From Petaurus breviceps papuanus (taxonomy: Eukaryota > Chordata > Mammalia > Diprotodontia > Petauridae): DNA of 64,000 nt. The translations under genes were made by a program, and so were the position numbers. The notes beneath the pieces were generated by a model. That model made no database searches, was not told the DNA's origin, and worked only from the letters and a program-made list of their open reading frames with translations. The stretch lies in NCBI GenBank assembly GCA_028583685.1, contig JAMXIF010001195.1:12927667-12991666 (forward strand), in the 5' to 3' direction. This document shows positions 33,290 to 44,857 of the stretch, piece after piece (positions within the stretch are counted from its first letter, which is position 1; every line of letters starts with the position of its first letter).

Positions 33290-34480
33290 TGCTATTTTAC
33301 TTGCTTCCTCAGTGTCATATAGGAAAGAGTCTCAAGTGTCAATGCAAAAATCACAATTACCCCAAATACAAAGTTTTACAGATTGAACAAACAGAGAAAC
33401 TTTCAAAAAGTTTAGCAAAGATTTGCTACTTGCAAAAACTAAAACTAAAAGCAAAGAAAATTAGTTTTCTGTCTTGGATGGAAATCTGGTCCATACAAAG
33501 CTTTCCAAATCACACGGAACTCCTCCCAGAGGAATGCAAGCCTTGGTGTTGAATAGACACTACTCCTTCATTCTCAGAGGAGAAAACTGTCCTGGGAGAA
33601 AACTCTTTGATAACTCCTTCAGCACTAAAGGTTACTCAAATAAGGTCTGGATAGAGTTTTCTAATTATATTTTTCTACAAATGTTTCACCAAAATTTCTC
33701 CAAGGGTCTCTGTACTATAGGTGATCAATCTATGTAGAGCTCTAGGCAAATTTCCCCTGTGTCCTTATTCCAAAGATGGCTTGGAAATTTCGCACAATGG
33801 ATCCTTGCCACTGCACAGGTAATCCAAATGGAATTGTAAACTCACTCAACAGGACAAGTAAGCTCAATTAGATAAATAACAAAGAAAATCAAACACTTGA
33901 AATATCACTTCCACACAAGTCACATCTTTTTATGCAGTTCTGGACTATTTGGAGGAATTTATAGTTTATTCTCCCTCTTTTAAAAAAATCTGACACAATT
34001 TTAGACCTTTAATGGTAGTGAAGGGGCTGGAGTCTTCTAAGATATAATTGTCACCATCTTCCTATTGTTCCTATAATGAATTTTTTGACCATGGAGATCT
34101 ATAAAACAAAGGAAAAAACTATCCAAAATAGTTCTCAGCTCTCTGTTACTTTCTTTTTTGCTGCTCTAATGGTGATTGCTGAGTGGTGAAAAAGATTTTA
34201 GAGGTTTCTAAGAATCACAGTTTTTAGAGTCTGCATAAATATTACCTCTTGGTAATCTAAATGTGAGAGTCCTGGGTGGTGACCAATAAGCTTATTTGCA
34301 AATGGAGAAAGTGAAATACATTTCTACTGACATTCTTACTTAAATAAAGACAGAAGATGTAAAAAAAAAAAAAAACAGCTACAGCAAAATGAAAGGATGT
34401 GCTTCTGTCCAAGAAGCCACTAATGGTTCCTAGTGGGAGAGACTAAACACATACAGAAGTTTCACTCCCACCTGGTCCCA
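33290..34480. other. Anonymous sequence
   Basis: No repeat family recognised. Open frames 33289-33552 and 33474-33737 (plus) overlap each other and have no domain. Confidence 0.45.
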
Positions 34481-34512
34481 AATCTGCTCTTCTTTTAAGA
34501 TTACAAAGACCA

Positions 34513-34669
34513 GGGGCAGCCAGGTGGTGCAGTGAGTAAGAGCACTGGCCCCAGAATCGGGATAACCAGGGATCGAATCTGGGCTCAGATACTTAGCACC
34601 ACACCCAGAAATAACTGGCCATGTAACCTTGAGCTAGTTACTTAACCCCAATTGCTTAAAAAAAAAAAA
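34513..34669 (+). mobile_element. Young SINE with perfect TSDs
   Basis: 'ggggcagccaggtggtgcag', 'gagtaagagcactggcc', 'cccagaaataactggcc' and 'ccccaattgctta' plus poly(A). The flanks 'aagattacaaagacca' (34497-34512) and 'agattacaaagacca' (34670-34684) are identical over 15 bp. This is the same SINE type as the dimer at 31 kb. Confidence 0.95.
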
Positions 34670-34684
34670 AGATTACAAAGACCA

Positions 34685-35712
34685 AAACTAATGTGGCCAA
34701 TATTAGAATGAAAAGAGGAAACTGGGAACAACTATTTTAAAACAAGTTTCTCTGATAAATGTTTCATTTTCAAATTATACATGGAACGGAGTCAAATTTA
34801 TAAAAACAAAATCCATTCCCAATTGATAAATAGTCAAAGGATAGGAACAGGCAGTTTTCAGAAAAAGAAATCAAAGCCATCAGTAGTAACATGCAAGTAA
34901 TACAAATTAAAACAACTTTGAGATACCAATTTGCACCTCATATTGGCTATATGACAAAAAAGGAAAATAAATGCTGGAGGAAATGTGGAAAGATTGGGAC
35001 ATTAATGTATTATTGGTATTGGTAGTCCAACCATTATAGAGAAAAATTTGGAACTATGCCCAAAGGGCTATAAAACTGTAAACTCTTTGATCTAGCAATA
35101 CCACTACTAGGTTTGAATCCCAAAGAGATCTAAGTAAACGGAAAAGGACATATTTGTACAAAAATATTTATAGCAGCTCTTTTTGTGGTGGCAAAGAATT
35201 GGAAGGTGAGGGGATGCCCATCAATTGGGGAATGGTTGAACAAGTTGTGGTATATGATTGTAATAGAATAGGGGGAAAAACACATCGGAAGACTTCTATG
35301 AACTCAGGAAAAATGAAGTAAGCAGAACCAGGGGAAAATTGTACATAGCAATAGCAATATTACAAGGATGATCTACTATGAAAGTCTTAGCTACTCTGAT
35401 GAAGACAATGATCAAAAACAATTTCAAAGGACTTGTAATGAAAAATGCCATCTACCTCTAGAGAGAAATCTGGTAACTGAGTGCAGATTAAAGCATATTT
35501 GTCTTACTTTCTTTTTTAATTTTTTTATGTGTGTGTTTTCTTTTGCAACATGACTATTATGGAAATGTGTTTGGCATGACTTCATATGTATAATCAAGAT
35601 CATAATTCTTGCAGTCTCAACAGGTGGGGGAGGGATGAGCAGAAGGGAGAGAATCTGGAATTCAAAACATTTAAATGAATGTTAAATATTTTGACATGTA
35701 ATTGGGAAATAT
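34685..35712 (+). mobile_element. L1 LINE 3' end
   Basis: 'ggcaatattagaatgaaaagaggaaactggg'-type start, 'ggtggcaaagaattggaaggtg' and the 3' tail 'gaatctggaattcaaaac ... gacatgtaattgggaaat'. It is 5'-truncated and lacks RT. Its tail is the same motif found, on the other strand, in the HAL1-like element near 6.9 kb. Confidence 0.82.
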
Positions 35713-35713
35713 T

Positions 35714-36308
35714 TAATGAAAGAAAAAGATCATGAAAATGAGGTGAAAAGGAGCTCTCCCATCCTCCCCACCAAAACAACTGAGGAGATCTTTTTGCCTA
35801 AATTCTTAGACGAGGACAGAGGAATGACTTCTCCAACAGCGACTATCTTCACAAAAAGTTCAGCAAAACAAATGTTCTTGTGGGTCACCCAAGAAACTGA
35901 GCTGCAACTGGGAGATGTAATTCATCCCTTTACAAAGTTGTCAATAGTTATAATCACATGTGCTAAAGAGATAGATATGGACAATCAAAGGTTCCAAATA
36001 AAAGCTATGCCAGGAGCTTACTTGATCAATTCTCTCTCTACACCAACTTTATAGGTGTAAAATATATTTAGGAAATCTATGAGTAAAAAAAGAAAATAGG
36101 CCAATCATGTAGCAAGAATAAGGAATGAACAACCAAAGTACTGCATAGGTTACCCTCAGATTAAGGGTATGAGGAAGTCTCCAGGTCTTTGAGTAGATTG
36201 ATTGTGGAGAACTTAGAGGAAGTCCTAGATAAGAAGAACAGGATATAAAGATAAATGTGGGTTGCAGTGATAATTTGCAGAAAGAATACCAGTGAGATCA
36301 TGGGTCCA
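35714..36308. other. Anonymous sequence with a 112-codon frame
   Basis: The open frame 35716-36054 (plus) starts inside the A-rich L1 end and has no recognisable domain, signal or membrane segment. It has no detectable upstream element. I do not call it a gene. Confidence 0.4.
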
Positions 36309-36315
36309 ATCAAGT

Positions 36316-38610
36316 GCATTTTTTCCTCCTTTTCTTTCTTTTTTTACTTCAAAATTTTATTTTAGACTCAAATGCCAGAACACAAATACAGAATAGAGAA
36401 AAGAAATAAAAACATATCATCAACTTAAATAATGGAACTTAAATATAAAATTCGAAAAAAGCGTGTTGTGTGCATCTCAGAATATAAGAGAGGATTCAAA
36501 ATATGTAACAATAGATTTTCATTTCAAGAAAGGCCATATGATAACTAATCCTCATTGTGTTGAGAACTGTCCATCTTTTCTTTGCTTCCTTGTGAGTTTT
36601 CTTTTGTTCTCTACTGTGCACTTTTTTACTTTGTTCTTTTTTCCCCTCTTCCCTCCTCACCCCAGAAGGCTACAATAAAGTTTAGATATGTTTCTCTATA
36701 GCTATAGATACATACATACACATATACATACATACATATATAGACTATTATACTCTTCTAAATATATATGTATTAATCCCTCTTAAACCCATTCCCCATG
36801 AAAGGTTACCAGAACTACCAGCCCTCCCTCCCCCATATGATTCCTCTTTATCAATTCTCCCATTTGCAGCTCAAATGATTATTCTTTTAAGCTGTTCCTA
36901 AATGGTTTTACTTTTAAAATTCATATCATTCTTAGGTTTACCCCAAACTTTCTTATAAACTACTCAATTATTGAAAGAATCTTAGACATTCCTTTTACAT
37001 TTTACATATATAAAAAGTAAGCGGTCTGTCCTTATGGGTCCCTTATATTCAGTCTTTGTTATATACCTTATATTTCTCTTGGTTCTTATATGTTGAATCT
37101 TCTATTAAGTTGAGGATTTTTAAACAAAGTTTTGGAAGTCTGAGAGTTTATCAAATGCCAATTTTTTTTCATTCAGCATAATATTTAACTTTGTAGGGTA
37201 TGATATTTTTGGCTGGAGTCCCAGTTCTTTTGTTCTTTGATAAATTGTGTTCCAAGATCTATGGTTTTTTAATGTTTCTGCTGCTAGGTCTTGTGTAATT
37301 CTAATTGTGGCACCATCATATTTAAATTTCTTAAGTCTTGATGCTTTTAATATTTTTCCTTGAACTGGGGGTTTCAGAATTTGATGATGATATTCTTATG
37401 AGTTTTCCTCATAGGATTTCTTTTAAGTGGTGATCAATGAATTTTTTCTATTTCTATTTTCCTCCCTTGTTCTAATGCTTCAGGACAATTTTCTTTGATT
37501 ATTTCTTGTATTATCAAAGCAAGATTCTTTTTTTGATCATAACTTTCAGTTAGTCTGATTATTTTTAAATTTTCTCTTCTTGATCTATTCTCCAAATCGG
37601 TTGCTTTTCTTATAAGATGTTTCATTTTTTCTTCTGTTTTTTCATTATTCATATTTTGCTTAATCATTTCTTGGTCTCTTATAATTTCACTTTGCCCAAT
37701 TCTAATTTTCAAGGTGTCATTTTCTTCCTTTACATACTGAATCTTCTTTTCTAATTGGTTGACTTTCCTTTCATACCCTTCTTGTTTTCTTGGATTATTC
37801 TTATTTTCTTTTTTAGTTTTTTCTCCATCTCTATCATTTGATTTTTGAAGTCTTTTTAGAGATCTTCTATGAATTCATTTTGGGCAGGTGACCATTTAAT
37901 GTTACTCTTTAGGGGTTTCTTTACTTCAATATCCTCCTCTGAGGATGAACCCTGGTCATCTCTCTTCCCATAATAGGTTTCTAGAGTTGGATTCTTTTTC
38001 TTTTGCCTATGAATTTTTTTTGTGGTAATATCCTAATTACTTATAGTCAACTCTAGCCCTGGGATATGGGAAATGGTGCCTCTTGCCCTAGATCTTCAGT
38101 TCTTCCCTTTAGCCTTAAACCAAAGCCAAACCTCCAGTTTCCTGTAAGTGCCCACAGCCAGGGGCTTTCTGCCCTACTGCTTCTTCACTCACATGGCGTG
38201 TGCTGGTTCCTTCTCACCCCCCTGTTCTCTGGAGCACAGCTGGGTTTTGCATTCCTGGTCAGCAGAAGTTCCTTTGCTCAAATGCCCCCAACTCCCCTCA
38301 CTATCTTGGGGGTAAAAGTTTTGGTGGCTGGGGCTGAGGCAGCCTCTCAAACTAACCCTAGGGGCTTGCCACTTGTTGCTTAAGATGCTAACTGCTTGCT
38401 GTTAAAATGGGAACCTAACCTTGTAAAACCAAGGTGTTTACTCTTCACAGGGATAAAACCCCCTCTTGAAATTTTCTTCTGATCTTCCCAAATTATGGAG
38501 GGAGGACCTTGGTTATGTCGCTGTTCTTATTTATCTCCACCCACACTTTGTTTGTCCTAAGGTGCTATTTTGAATTTTCTGGCCTCCTCCACCATCTTCC
38601 CAGAATCCTC
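36316..38610 (-). mobile_element. Second HAL1-like element (ORF1, no ORF2)
   Basis: The minus strand has a leader (38610 to about 38040), ORF1 remnants (about 38030-37160), then an A-rich 3' region ending 'aataaaattttgaagt' and an A/G-rich tail at 36316. At about 2.3 kb it again has no space for ORF2. The 5' start, minus strand 'ggaagatggtggaggaggcc', resembles the opening of L1 5' UTRs. Confidence 0.72.
37160..38030 (-). pseudogene. L1/HAL1 ORF1 remnant
   Basis: The longest piece, 37712-37434, begins MKIRIGQSEIIRDQEMIKQN (end of the coiled coil). It continues DLENRSRRENLKIIRLTES, the opening of the RRM domain, then IIQEIIKENCPEALEQ and KIEIEKIH before a stop. The remaining RRM and CTD parts (down to about 37160) are recognisable only as antisense nucleotide similarity to the copy at 7.9 kb. 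The basic residues of the DLENRSRRENL block are intact. Confidence 0.8.
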
Positions 38611-38614
38611 TCCC

Positions 38615-39440
38615 TCCTTTTCTTTCAAGAAGTTTCTTTTATAATGGCCACCACAGGTGTCTTTCTTGGTCCTCTTCACATCACAAACTACATTTAGTCA
38701 CAGTGGAACACAAGTCTTAAAAGAAATTAGAAGGAAACATTTTTATCTAACTGGCATTAGGATTATTTAAAACAAATAAAGAACAGAAATTTTTGGATTT
38801 GACATCTGAACTCTCTGCTAGAGAAAGAGGAGGGAAAATTCTTGGAACTAATTAAGGCACTTAATTAAGGCTGTCTTTGGATGTTTCAGAGAGGAGTTCT
38901 CTAAATCTTAGTCTTTCTACCCACAGCTCTCCTGGGATCCAGAGAGATATAGATGAAAGCATTTGCTGATATACTGGCAGCCCAGCTAGTTGCCTCAATG
39001 CCTCCCAGTCTCTAGTCCCCCACATCAGCCTTCATTCCATCTCCTTTCTCTCCTGTGTTTAACTTTCTTGACTCACATCCCCAGACATCAGAAAAAGCTA
39101 TAATGAAAACTCCCTATGCTGCCACTGGCTCTTAGCTCATGTATTAAGGTCACCTTCTTCTTATCTACTTTGCTTCTCATGATGATGCCTTTTTAGGAGT
39201 GAAAATTACATTATCTCTTTCTTCCATCTATAGATCGTGCTAAACCAAAGAATTCCATTTCTATGAGCTGAATTTCATACATCTGAGTAGAATATTCTCT
39301 GTGCAAGAGGCACCACAAGTTTTATTTACATACAGAATATTAGGTACTGAAATGAAATTTCTTGATGCAATATTGATCTGTGGTCTAGGTTTGGCTGAGT
39401 CCTAGGCTAATACCTTGGACTGAAAACAGCAACAGGAACT
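38615..39440. other. Anonymous sequence
   Basis: No feature recognised. Confidence 0.5.
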
Positions 39441-39448
39441 ATTAAAGG

Positions 39449-39712
39449 CAGCTAGGTGGCTAAGAGGATAAAGTTCTGGCCCTAGAGTCAAGAAGACCTG
39501 AGTTCAAATCTAGCTTCAGATACTTAACTAGCTATGTGATCCTGGGCAAGTCACTTAACCTCTGTCTGCTTCAGTTTCCTAATCTGTGTATTGTAAATAA
39601 AAATAGCACCTACTTCCCAGAATTGCTTTGAGAGTAAAATTAGATAATATTTGCAGAATGCTTTGCAAACCTGGAACTAGAGTGCATGTAAATTCTAGCT
39701 ATTAGTCTGTTG
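39449..39712 (+). repeat. CORE-SINE copy
   Basis: 'ggcagctaggtggctaagagg', 'gacctgagttcaaatctagc', 'gatcctgggcaagtcacttaacctc', 'cagtttcctaatctgtg' and tail 'ctagctattag' in plus orientation. Confidence 0.92.
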
Positions 39713-39714
39713 CA

Positions 39715-40310
39715 ACACCACTGGCTACAGGCAAAACTGTTGTGGACTTAGGAGTAACCTCTCAGACAAGAGGCCAGAATTCTCCCCATCAAAACGTACA
39801 ACCTCCTTGTCAGGTATACCTTTGGCTTGAAGGAATTGTGCTCCTACCGGAGATTGAACACTTCTCTTACGTCAGAAAGTAAGAAAATAAAAATTAATAA
39901 AAATAAAAATAAAAAGCAAGAGAACAAAAATGGAGACATTGGACAAACAGGTCAATATCTAATAGCAAGAGGAAGCATGATTCTTTGGAATGTTTGGTCA
40001 TATTGTCTTACAATGCTAAAGATGAGCTTAAGTAAAAAAATACCACGATGAAGGTAGTTGCAAGAGAACCATGATATAATTCAGAGATGTCAATTATTTG
40101 TGACCCATGGCATGCTCCAGAACAAGTTTAAAATATAACTGGGAAATATTTAACACAATTAATAAAAATACAATAAGACACAGACAATGTATTTTAAAAC
40201 TAAGTCAAGATGCCACCTTCAGGAATCCTTATGTCCCCATTCTATTTGCATTGAACACCTCTAGTGTAGTTGATCAAACACTGGATTTGGAATAAGACCG
40301 ACTTGAATTT
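39715..40310. other. Anonymous sequence
   Basis: Only an A-rich (AAAAT)-like tract at 39880-39915 stands out. Confidence 0.5.
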
Positions 40311-40479
40311 GACCCTTCTCTAAATCTTATAAGCCACATGAGAACACAGAAGCCACTGAGCGAATCAAAGTCCTGCATAACCTGGCCCCTTTGTATCTTT
40401 TGAGTTTTCTTATACATTATTCACTTCCATGAACCCTGAGATCTGGTGGCACTGGCTTTTTAGCTGTTTCTCTCCCTAC

Positions 40480-40664
40480 CATAGGTTCCCAAAGTGGGTG
40501 ATACTGCCCCCAGGGACACTGGAGATATCCGGGTGGTAGTATTTTGAAATGACACAAATTAAAAACAAAACATTAAAGTGTTAAAGAAAGTAGATTTCCA
40601 GGGCAGTGCTGAGTAATTTTTTTTTTAAAGGGGGTGATAGATGAAATAAGTTTGGGAACCTCTG
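40480..40664. mobile_element. hAT-type MITE
   Basis: 'cataggttcccaaa' at the left and 'tttgggaacctctg' at the right are inverted repeats (13 of 14 positions pair, by eye). At 185 bp there is no coding capacity. No clear 8-bp TSD is visible, so the hAT assignment rests on the terminal sequence and size. Confidence 0.65.
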
Positions 40665-40702
40665 TGGGACTAGATCCTTTGTTGCCAAACTTAAAGCATT
40701 TT

Positions 40703-40894
40703 TTTTCTTTTTTTTTCTTTTTTTTTTTTTTTTTTTTGCCTTTTGGAGGGCAATTGGGGTTAAGTAACTTGCCCAAGGTTACACAGCTAGCTTTTTATTT
40801 GAGTGTGGGTGTTGTGTCCGAGGCCGGAACCAAACTTGGGTCCTCCAGACTCTGGGGCCAGAGCTCTTACTCACTGTGCCACCTAGCTGCCCCT
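40703..40894 (-). mobile_element. SINE with perfect 16-bp TSDs, minus
   Basis: Poly(T), 'gcaattggggttaagtaacttgccc', 'gagctcttactcactgtgcc', 'acctagctgcccc'. The flanking 'aaacttaaagcatttt' is identical at 40687-40702 and 40895-40910. This is one of the youngest insertions in the window. Confidence 0.95.
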
Positions 40895-41211
40895 AAACTT
40901 AAAGCATTTTCAATAGCTTTTCATTATGTCTATAGCACTCTCTCTCCTCATCTCTGACTCCTGATTTCTCTGGCTTCATTCAAGTTTCACACAAAGTTTT
41001 GCCTTCTGCAAAAAAGCCTTTCTTAGTCCTCCTCAATCTTAGTCCTTTCCCTCTGAGATTGCTCCTAATTTATCTTGTATATACATTGTTTCTACATAGT
41101 TGTTTATGTATTTTCTCCTGTATTGTATTTTACAACATGTTTACATATTGTATTTTTGTGAACAAATATGTTGACAGTAAACTGTGAACTCTTTGAGAGT
41201 AACTACTGCTT

Positions 41212-41345
41212 TCCTCCCTTCCTCTCTCCCTCCCTCCCTCCCTCCCTTCCTCCCTTCCTTCCTTCCTTCCTTCCTTCCTTCCTTCCTTCCTTCCTTCCTT
41301 CCTTCCTTCCTTCTTGCCTTCCTTTCTTTTTCCTTTCTCTCTTTT
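41212..41345. repeat. (CCTT)n array inside an L2 tail
   Basis: About 100 bp of CCTT/CCCT units followed by T-rich sequence. It lies where L2 normally has a short 'gcctttcttt' run and has probably grown from it. Predicted Lys/Arg/Glu or Leu/Pro/Ser proteins from it are artefacts. Confidence 0.9.
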
Positions 41346-41409
41346 TTTTTTTTAGGTATCCCAGTGTTAAGCACAGTGTCTGGCCCATGCTAGTTGATTG
41401 ACTGAACCT

Positions 41410-42190
41410 TAGTTTCCTCATCTGCAATTTGATATGTCACTTCATTATGTTGGCTTAAAATAGGAAATTTCCATTAAAGGAAAGAAAAATGAAGAGAATG
41501 CTATTTTATGTAAGTAAATCATAGAAAACCTAGTACAGAAGGTTTATCATGAGCATTTCCCAGTATCAATTATTGGCCAAAAATGAAGATTCATCTCACA
41601 ATGTGATCCTTTATAATTCTTCCCAGAAAGTCTGGGCTCTGCCTCCAAAGAGGTTCGCTTTGTAACTTGTCACACTTGGGCCATTAAAAAAAATCAAGTT
41701 TATCTACTTATACCTTTATCTATTGGGCAATATTTATATTTATATCTATTATATTGATATGTTTCTATCTGTGTATATTACATCTATTTCAAATACATCC
41801 CCCCTTCTTCCTTTTTCTTCTGTTATTCCCCTCTCCCTGCCATGGCTAATAGCTTCACATTCTTTCTTTGCTGCCCTCAGCTAAGGCTCACAGATTCTTG
41901 CTGTTGCTTTTCTCCTGACCTGTTATTCTCTATCAACAGCCCTCACCTCTCAATGAAGCAACTCTTTTTTCTGTTCTCACTGACTATTCTTGCTCTCTGA
42001 TACGACCCACTGCAGTTTGAGGACCACTGGTGCTAATGGGATAATGGAAGAGCCCAAGGGTTCCTCTTCTCTTGGAGCAGGGAGAGGGAGACCTATATAA
42101 GGACTAATACTTCAATCAAGGATCTGTGATTGTGTGAGCTCCCACAGGCTCAGTAGGCATGATTTAATAGATTGCCTTTAAGAGAGACTG
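41410..42190. other. Anonymous sequence
   Basis: No feature recognised; a TA/TATC-rich stretch occurs near 41700-41790. Confidence 0.5.
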
Positions 42191-42359
42191 TGACTGGAAA
42201 AAAAAAATGTATTACATTGAAGACAAGTCTCTCCAAACTTAGCTGGATTGGTATTCATATGAGAGACATGATGATTATTTGTTAAGCTTTTCCAATGTGG
42301 TGGGACCTTCCAGAATAACAACTCCTTTCAGGACCCAGGGTAACCCACATGCCACAATG

Positions 42360-42535
42360 AAGCAACAGAGGAGGGGTCTTTGGAAGAGTATAAGACAATT
42401 TAAAAACAATTTTGACAGTAGTAATCACAACATAAAGATGTTCAAAACTATACTAAGTCAATACAGTAAAAAATACCAATATCTTCTAAATTAATTTGTG
42501 GATTCAATGCTGTGCCAACAGAAATGCCAATGTGC
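42360..42535 (+). mobile_element. L1 ORF2 fragment (part 1)
   Basis: 'ttcaaaactatactaagtc' and 'aaattaatttgtggattcaatgctgtgcca' match the L1 ORF2 region also present at 19.8 kb ('taaattaatttacctatccagtgcca'). It stops at 42535, where old SINEs begin. Confidence 0.6.
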
Positions 42536-42599
42536 TACTCTGAACCTCAGTTTTCTCATTTCTAAAATGATGATAAATCAGGTCCCTTTCATCTACTAT

Positions 42600-42860
42600 C
42601 CTATGATAACAGTTAATATTTATATAGTGCTTTGAAATGTGTAGACTGATTTACATATTTTATCTTGTTTGATCCACACATTGCTTCTGTGAGGTAGATA
42701 GTGGGGGTATTGCTGTTCTTATTCTGAAGTGGGGGGGGGAATTGAAGCTGGGAGGTGTTGGGCAACTTGTTCATAGATAGTAAACATTTTAACTTAGGTC
42801 TTGCAGAGTTCCAGGCCCATCTCTCTATCCTTGTTATTACTGTGATCCAGCTTCATAGAA
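42600..42860 (-). repeat. THER/MIR-like SINE, minus
   Basis: 'tatttatatagtgctttgaaatg', 'cacattgcttctgtgaggtag' and 'gttgggcaacttgttcatagatag' are antisense CORE-SINE text. Confidence 0.75.
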
Positions 42861-42894
42861 GTACTTTTTAAAAAGAAGTTCATATGGAAGGTAA

Positions 42895-43105
42895 GAGGTT
42901 ATAGTTGATAGAACATTGGGTGCAGAGTAGGGAAGAACTGATTTCAAATTTGGCCTAAAAAAACTTACTAGTTGTGTGACCTTGGGCAAGTCACTTAACC
43001 TCTGTTTGTTTCAGTTTCCTCAATGTTAAAATAAGGAAAATAATGGCACCTACCTCCCAGAGACCTCCTAGGCTATATAAATGCAAGGTATAAGAACAAA
43101 TTGCC
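42895..43105 (+). repeat. CORE-SINE copy
   Basis: 'gttgtgtgaccttgggcaag', 'tcacttaacctctgtttg', 'cagtttcctc' and 'tggcacctacctcccagag' in plus orientation. The head is diverged. Confidence 0.85.
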
Positions 43106-43109
43106 ATGA

Positions 43110-43510
43110 ATAACAAGTAGAATTATTGGGAGAAAAACGGAAAACTGAGGGAGAGGGATTTGTAATGCCAGATCTAAAATGATAATATAAAGCAATAATT
43201 ATCAGAATTATCTGATGCTAGATAATAATAGAAAATGTGTATAAGCAAAGTCCAGAACTAGCACCAAAGATAATAATTATGTGTTTAATAAACTCAAGAT
43301 TCTAAATCATCTGAAACATGATTAAAGTTGTGAAAATTGTGCGTGTGACAAAAATAAAATTAGTCCCGCATCTTATATGTGACAAAAATTCCAAGTTAAT
43401 TTAAAAAATGCCAAGAAAATTTGAAGAAAATGATATATTTGTCCTAATTGTAGAAAAGATAAAAATTCTGATCTATGGGAAAAAATCAGTGAAGCTAAAC
43501 TGGTCAGACA
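43110..43510 (+). mobile_element. L1 ORF2 fragment (part 2)
   Basis: 'tgccagatctaaaatgataatataaagcaataat' parallels the segment at 19.95 kb ('acagatcttaaattgtattatgcatcag'), and 'taataaactcaagattctaaatc' parallels 'gataaacacaaagacttgagc'. Probably the continuation of 42.36-42.54 kb across two SINEs, with some L1 bases lost. Confidence 0.6.
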
Positions 43511-43514
43511 AAAA

Positions 43515-44425
43515 AATGCTGTAGAGTTAGTTTATCTTGGGTGCCCCAATCTCAAATGTGCTCTTCTAGAAAAACTACTCTCTGTTTGAGCCATTCTGTG
43601 GATCATCACCCTTTAAAAACTAGCAAACAAGTCCCAATAGTTGTGGAACTTTAATAGGTGCTAAGGACCTATTGATTTAAGCAGAAGCCATGTTATCAAA
43701 CAGAATGGCAAATAAAGTGACAAGAGAAGATTCCTGCCTTCTACATATGGAATGGACTCTCTCATAGGTTACTACCTTCCCATCTGGCAGAGGGCGAGAC
43801 CACATACTCAGAGGTCATGTGCTATTAGAGAACATACAAGCAAGATACATACAGAGGAAACAGGAATAGTCAGTACTTTAACTGGGATTAATATGCTGTT
43901 ACAAGAAAACCTCTCCCTGATAAAAGTAAATTGACAGTGAAAGAAGCAGTTAAAAAAACAATAACAGTTAAAGTGCCCTCAGGCTAAGATTATGTTTACT
44001 CTTTCATTGTATGGTGCTGAATCTAAATTAATTATCTTAGACAACTATGTGATATGTTGTTATAAATTCCTTGTAATTTTTGTCTCTCCTTTTATGGTGA
44101 TCTTGTTCTCCTCTAACCCATATTCAGAGAGTTTTCCCAAGGAAATTCCACTGGAGTTTTGTAGAAGATAGGGCTACAAAACCCACTTCACTACCAGTAT
44201 CCTCTTGATTTCACCGGCAAATGATTCCAAGCTGGAGCAAAACTAATCATTTAGGACAAAATCATTGTCCTATTCCTTCCACTCCAAATGTATGCCACCA
44301 TTATGCCTATCTTTCAGCAGCAGCCAAAACCAATCAATCAACCAAAAAGGATTCACAAAATAACCATAAAAAACATCCTAACTTTCATTCTAATAGCAAA
44401 CCTCTTTTTCCACAACTAGATTTTA
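43515..44425. other. Anonymous sequence
   Basis: Open frames 43752-43934 and 44221-44430 have no domain. Nothing else recognised. Confidence 0.45.
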
Positions 44426-44429
44426 TCTA

Positions 44430-44720
44430 GCATTTCACAAAGTCTTTCATGCTATTCTTATGGAACAGACAGAGATATGGACTAGATAATACTGCAATTA
44501 AGTGCATTCAGATTGATGGGGAGATGAGACCCAAAGAATAGTTATTAATGGTTCAATGTCATCTAGGAAGAAAGTTTCCAATGCATCACTCCAGGGATCA
44601 CTGCTGAACCTTGTGTTGTTTAGTATTTTTATCAATGACTAGAATTATGACATAGATGACATGGTTATCAAAATTTTAGATGACACAAAGCTAGAGAAAT
44701 AGTTAATTCACTGTGTGACA
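44430..44720 (+). mobile_element. CR1/L3 LINE RT fragment
   Basis: 'cacaaagtctttcatgctattcttatgg', 'atggttcaatgtcatctaggaag', 'catcactccagggatc' and 'tttatcaatgactagaa' follow the CR1/L3 RT region (FDKVSHAIL, NGSMS, VPQGS, FINDLD). The catalytic FADD corresponds to ILDD near 44680, with one residue pair changed. Short and decayed. Confidence 0.75.
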
Positions 44721-44724
44721 AAAA

Positions 44725-44850
44725 CCACAATCCAAAATCCAATCTAATAAGTGCTCCCTTGTGCCATATTAAGTAGCAGAGATACAAATAGAAAAGGAAA
44801 CATAGCCTCTGTACTCAAGAAATTTACATTTTAATTCTAAAAGAATTTGA
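44725..44850 (-). repeat. L2 tail, minus
   Basis: 'ctctgtactcaagaaatttacattttaattct' is a diverged reverse complement of the L2 'ctccttgagggcaggga' end. Confidence 0.55.
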
Positions 44851-44857
44851 AAGGCTT

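Larger units (their letters stand above)
40340..41406 (+). mobile_element. L2 LINE 3' region split by three insertions
   Basis: Pieces of one L2 copy appear in order: 40340-40479 ('ctggccccttt'), 40665-40702, 40911-41205 ('ctctcctcatctctgactcctg', 'agcctttcttagtcctcctcaatcttag', 'ctctgagattgctcctaatttatcttgtatata', 'gtgaactctttgagag') and 41345-41406 ('gtgttaagcacagtgtctggccc ... tgattgactga'). A hAT-type MITE, a SINE and a CCTT array break it. The tail matches the L2 consensus order throughout. Confidence 0.85.

Noticed and set aside
35716-36054. 112-codon open frame as a possible small gene
   Set aside because: It starts in the A-rich end of an L1, has no domain, signal or membrane segment, and no promoter or exon context.
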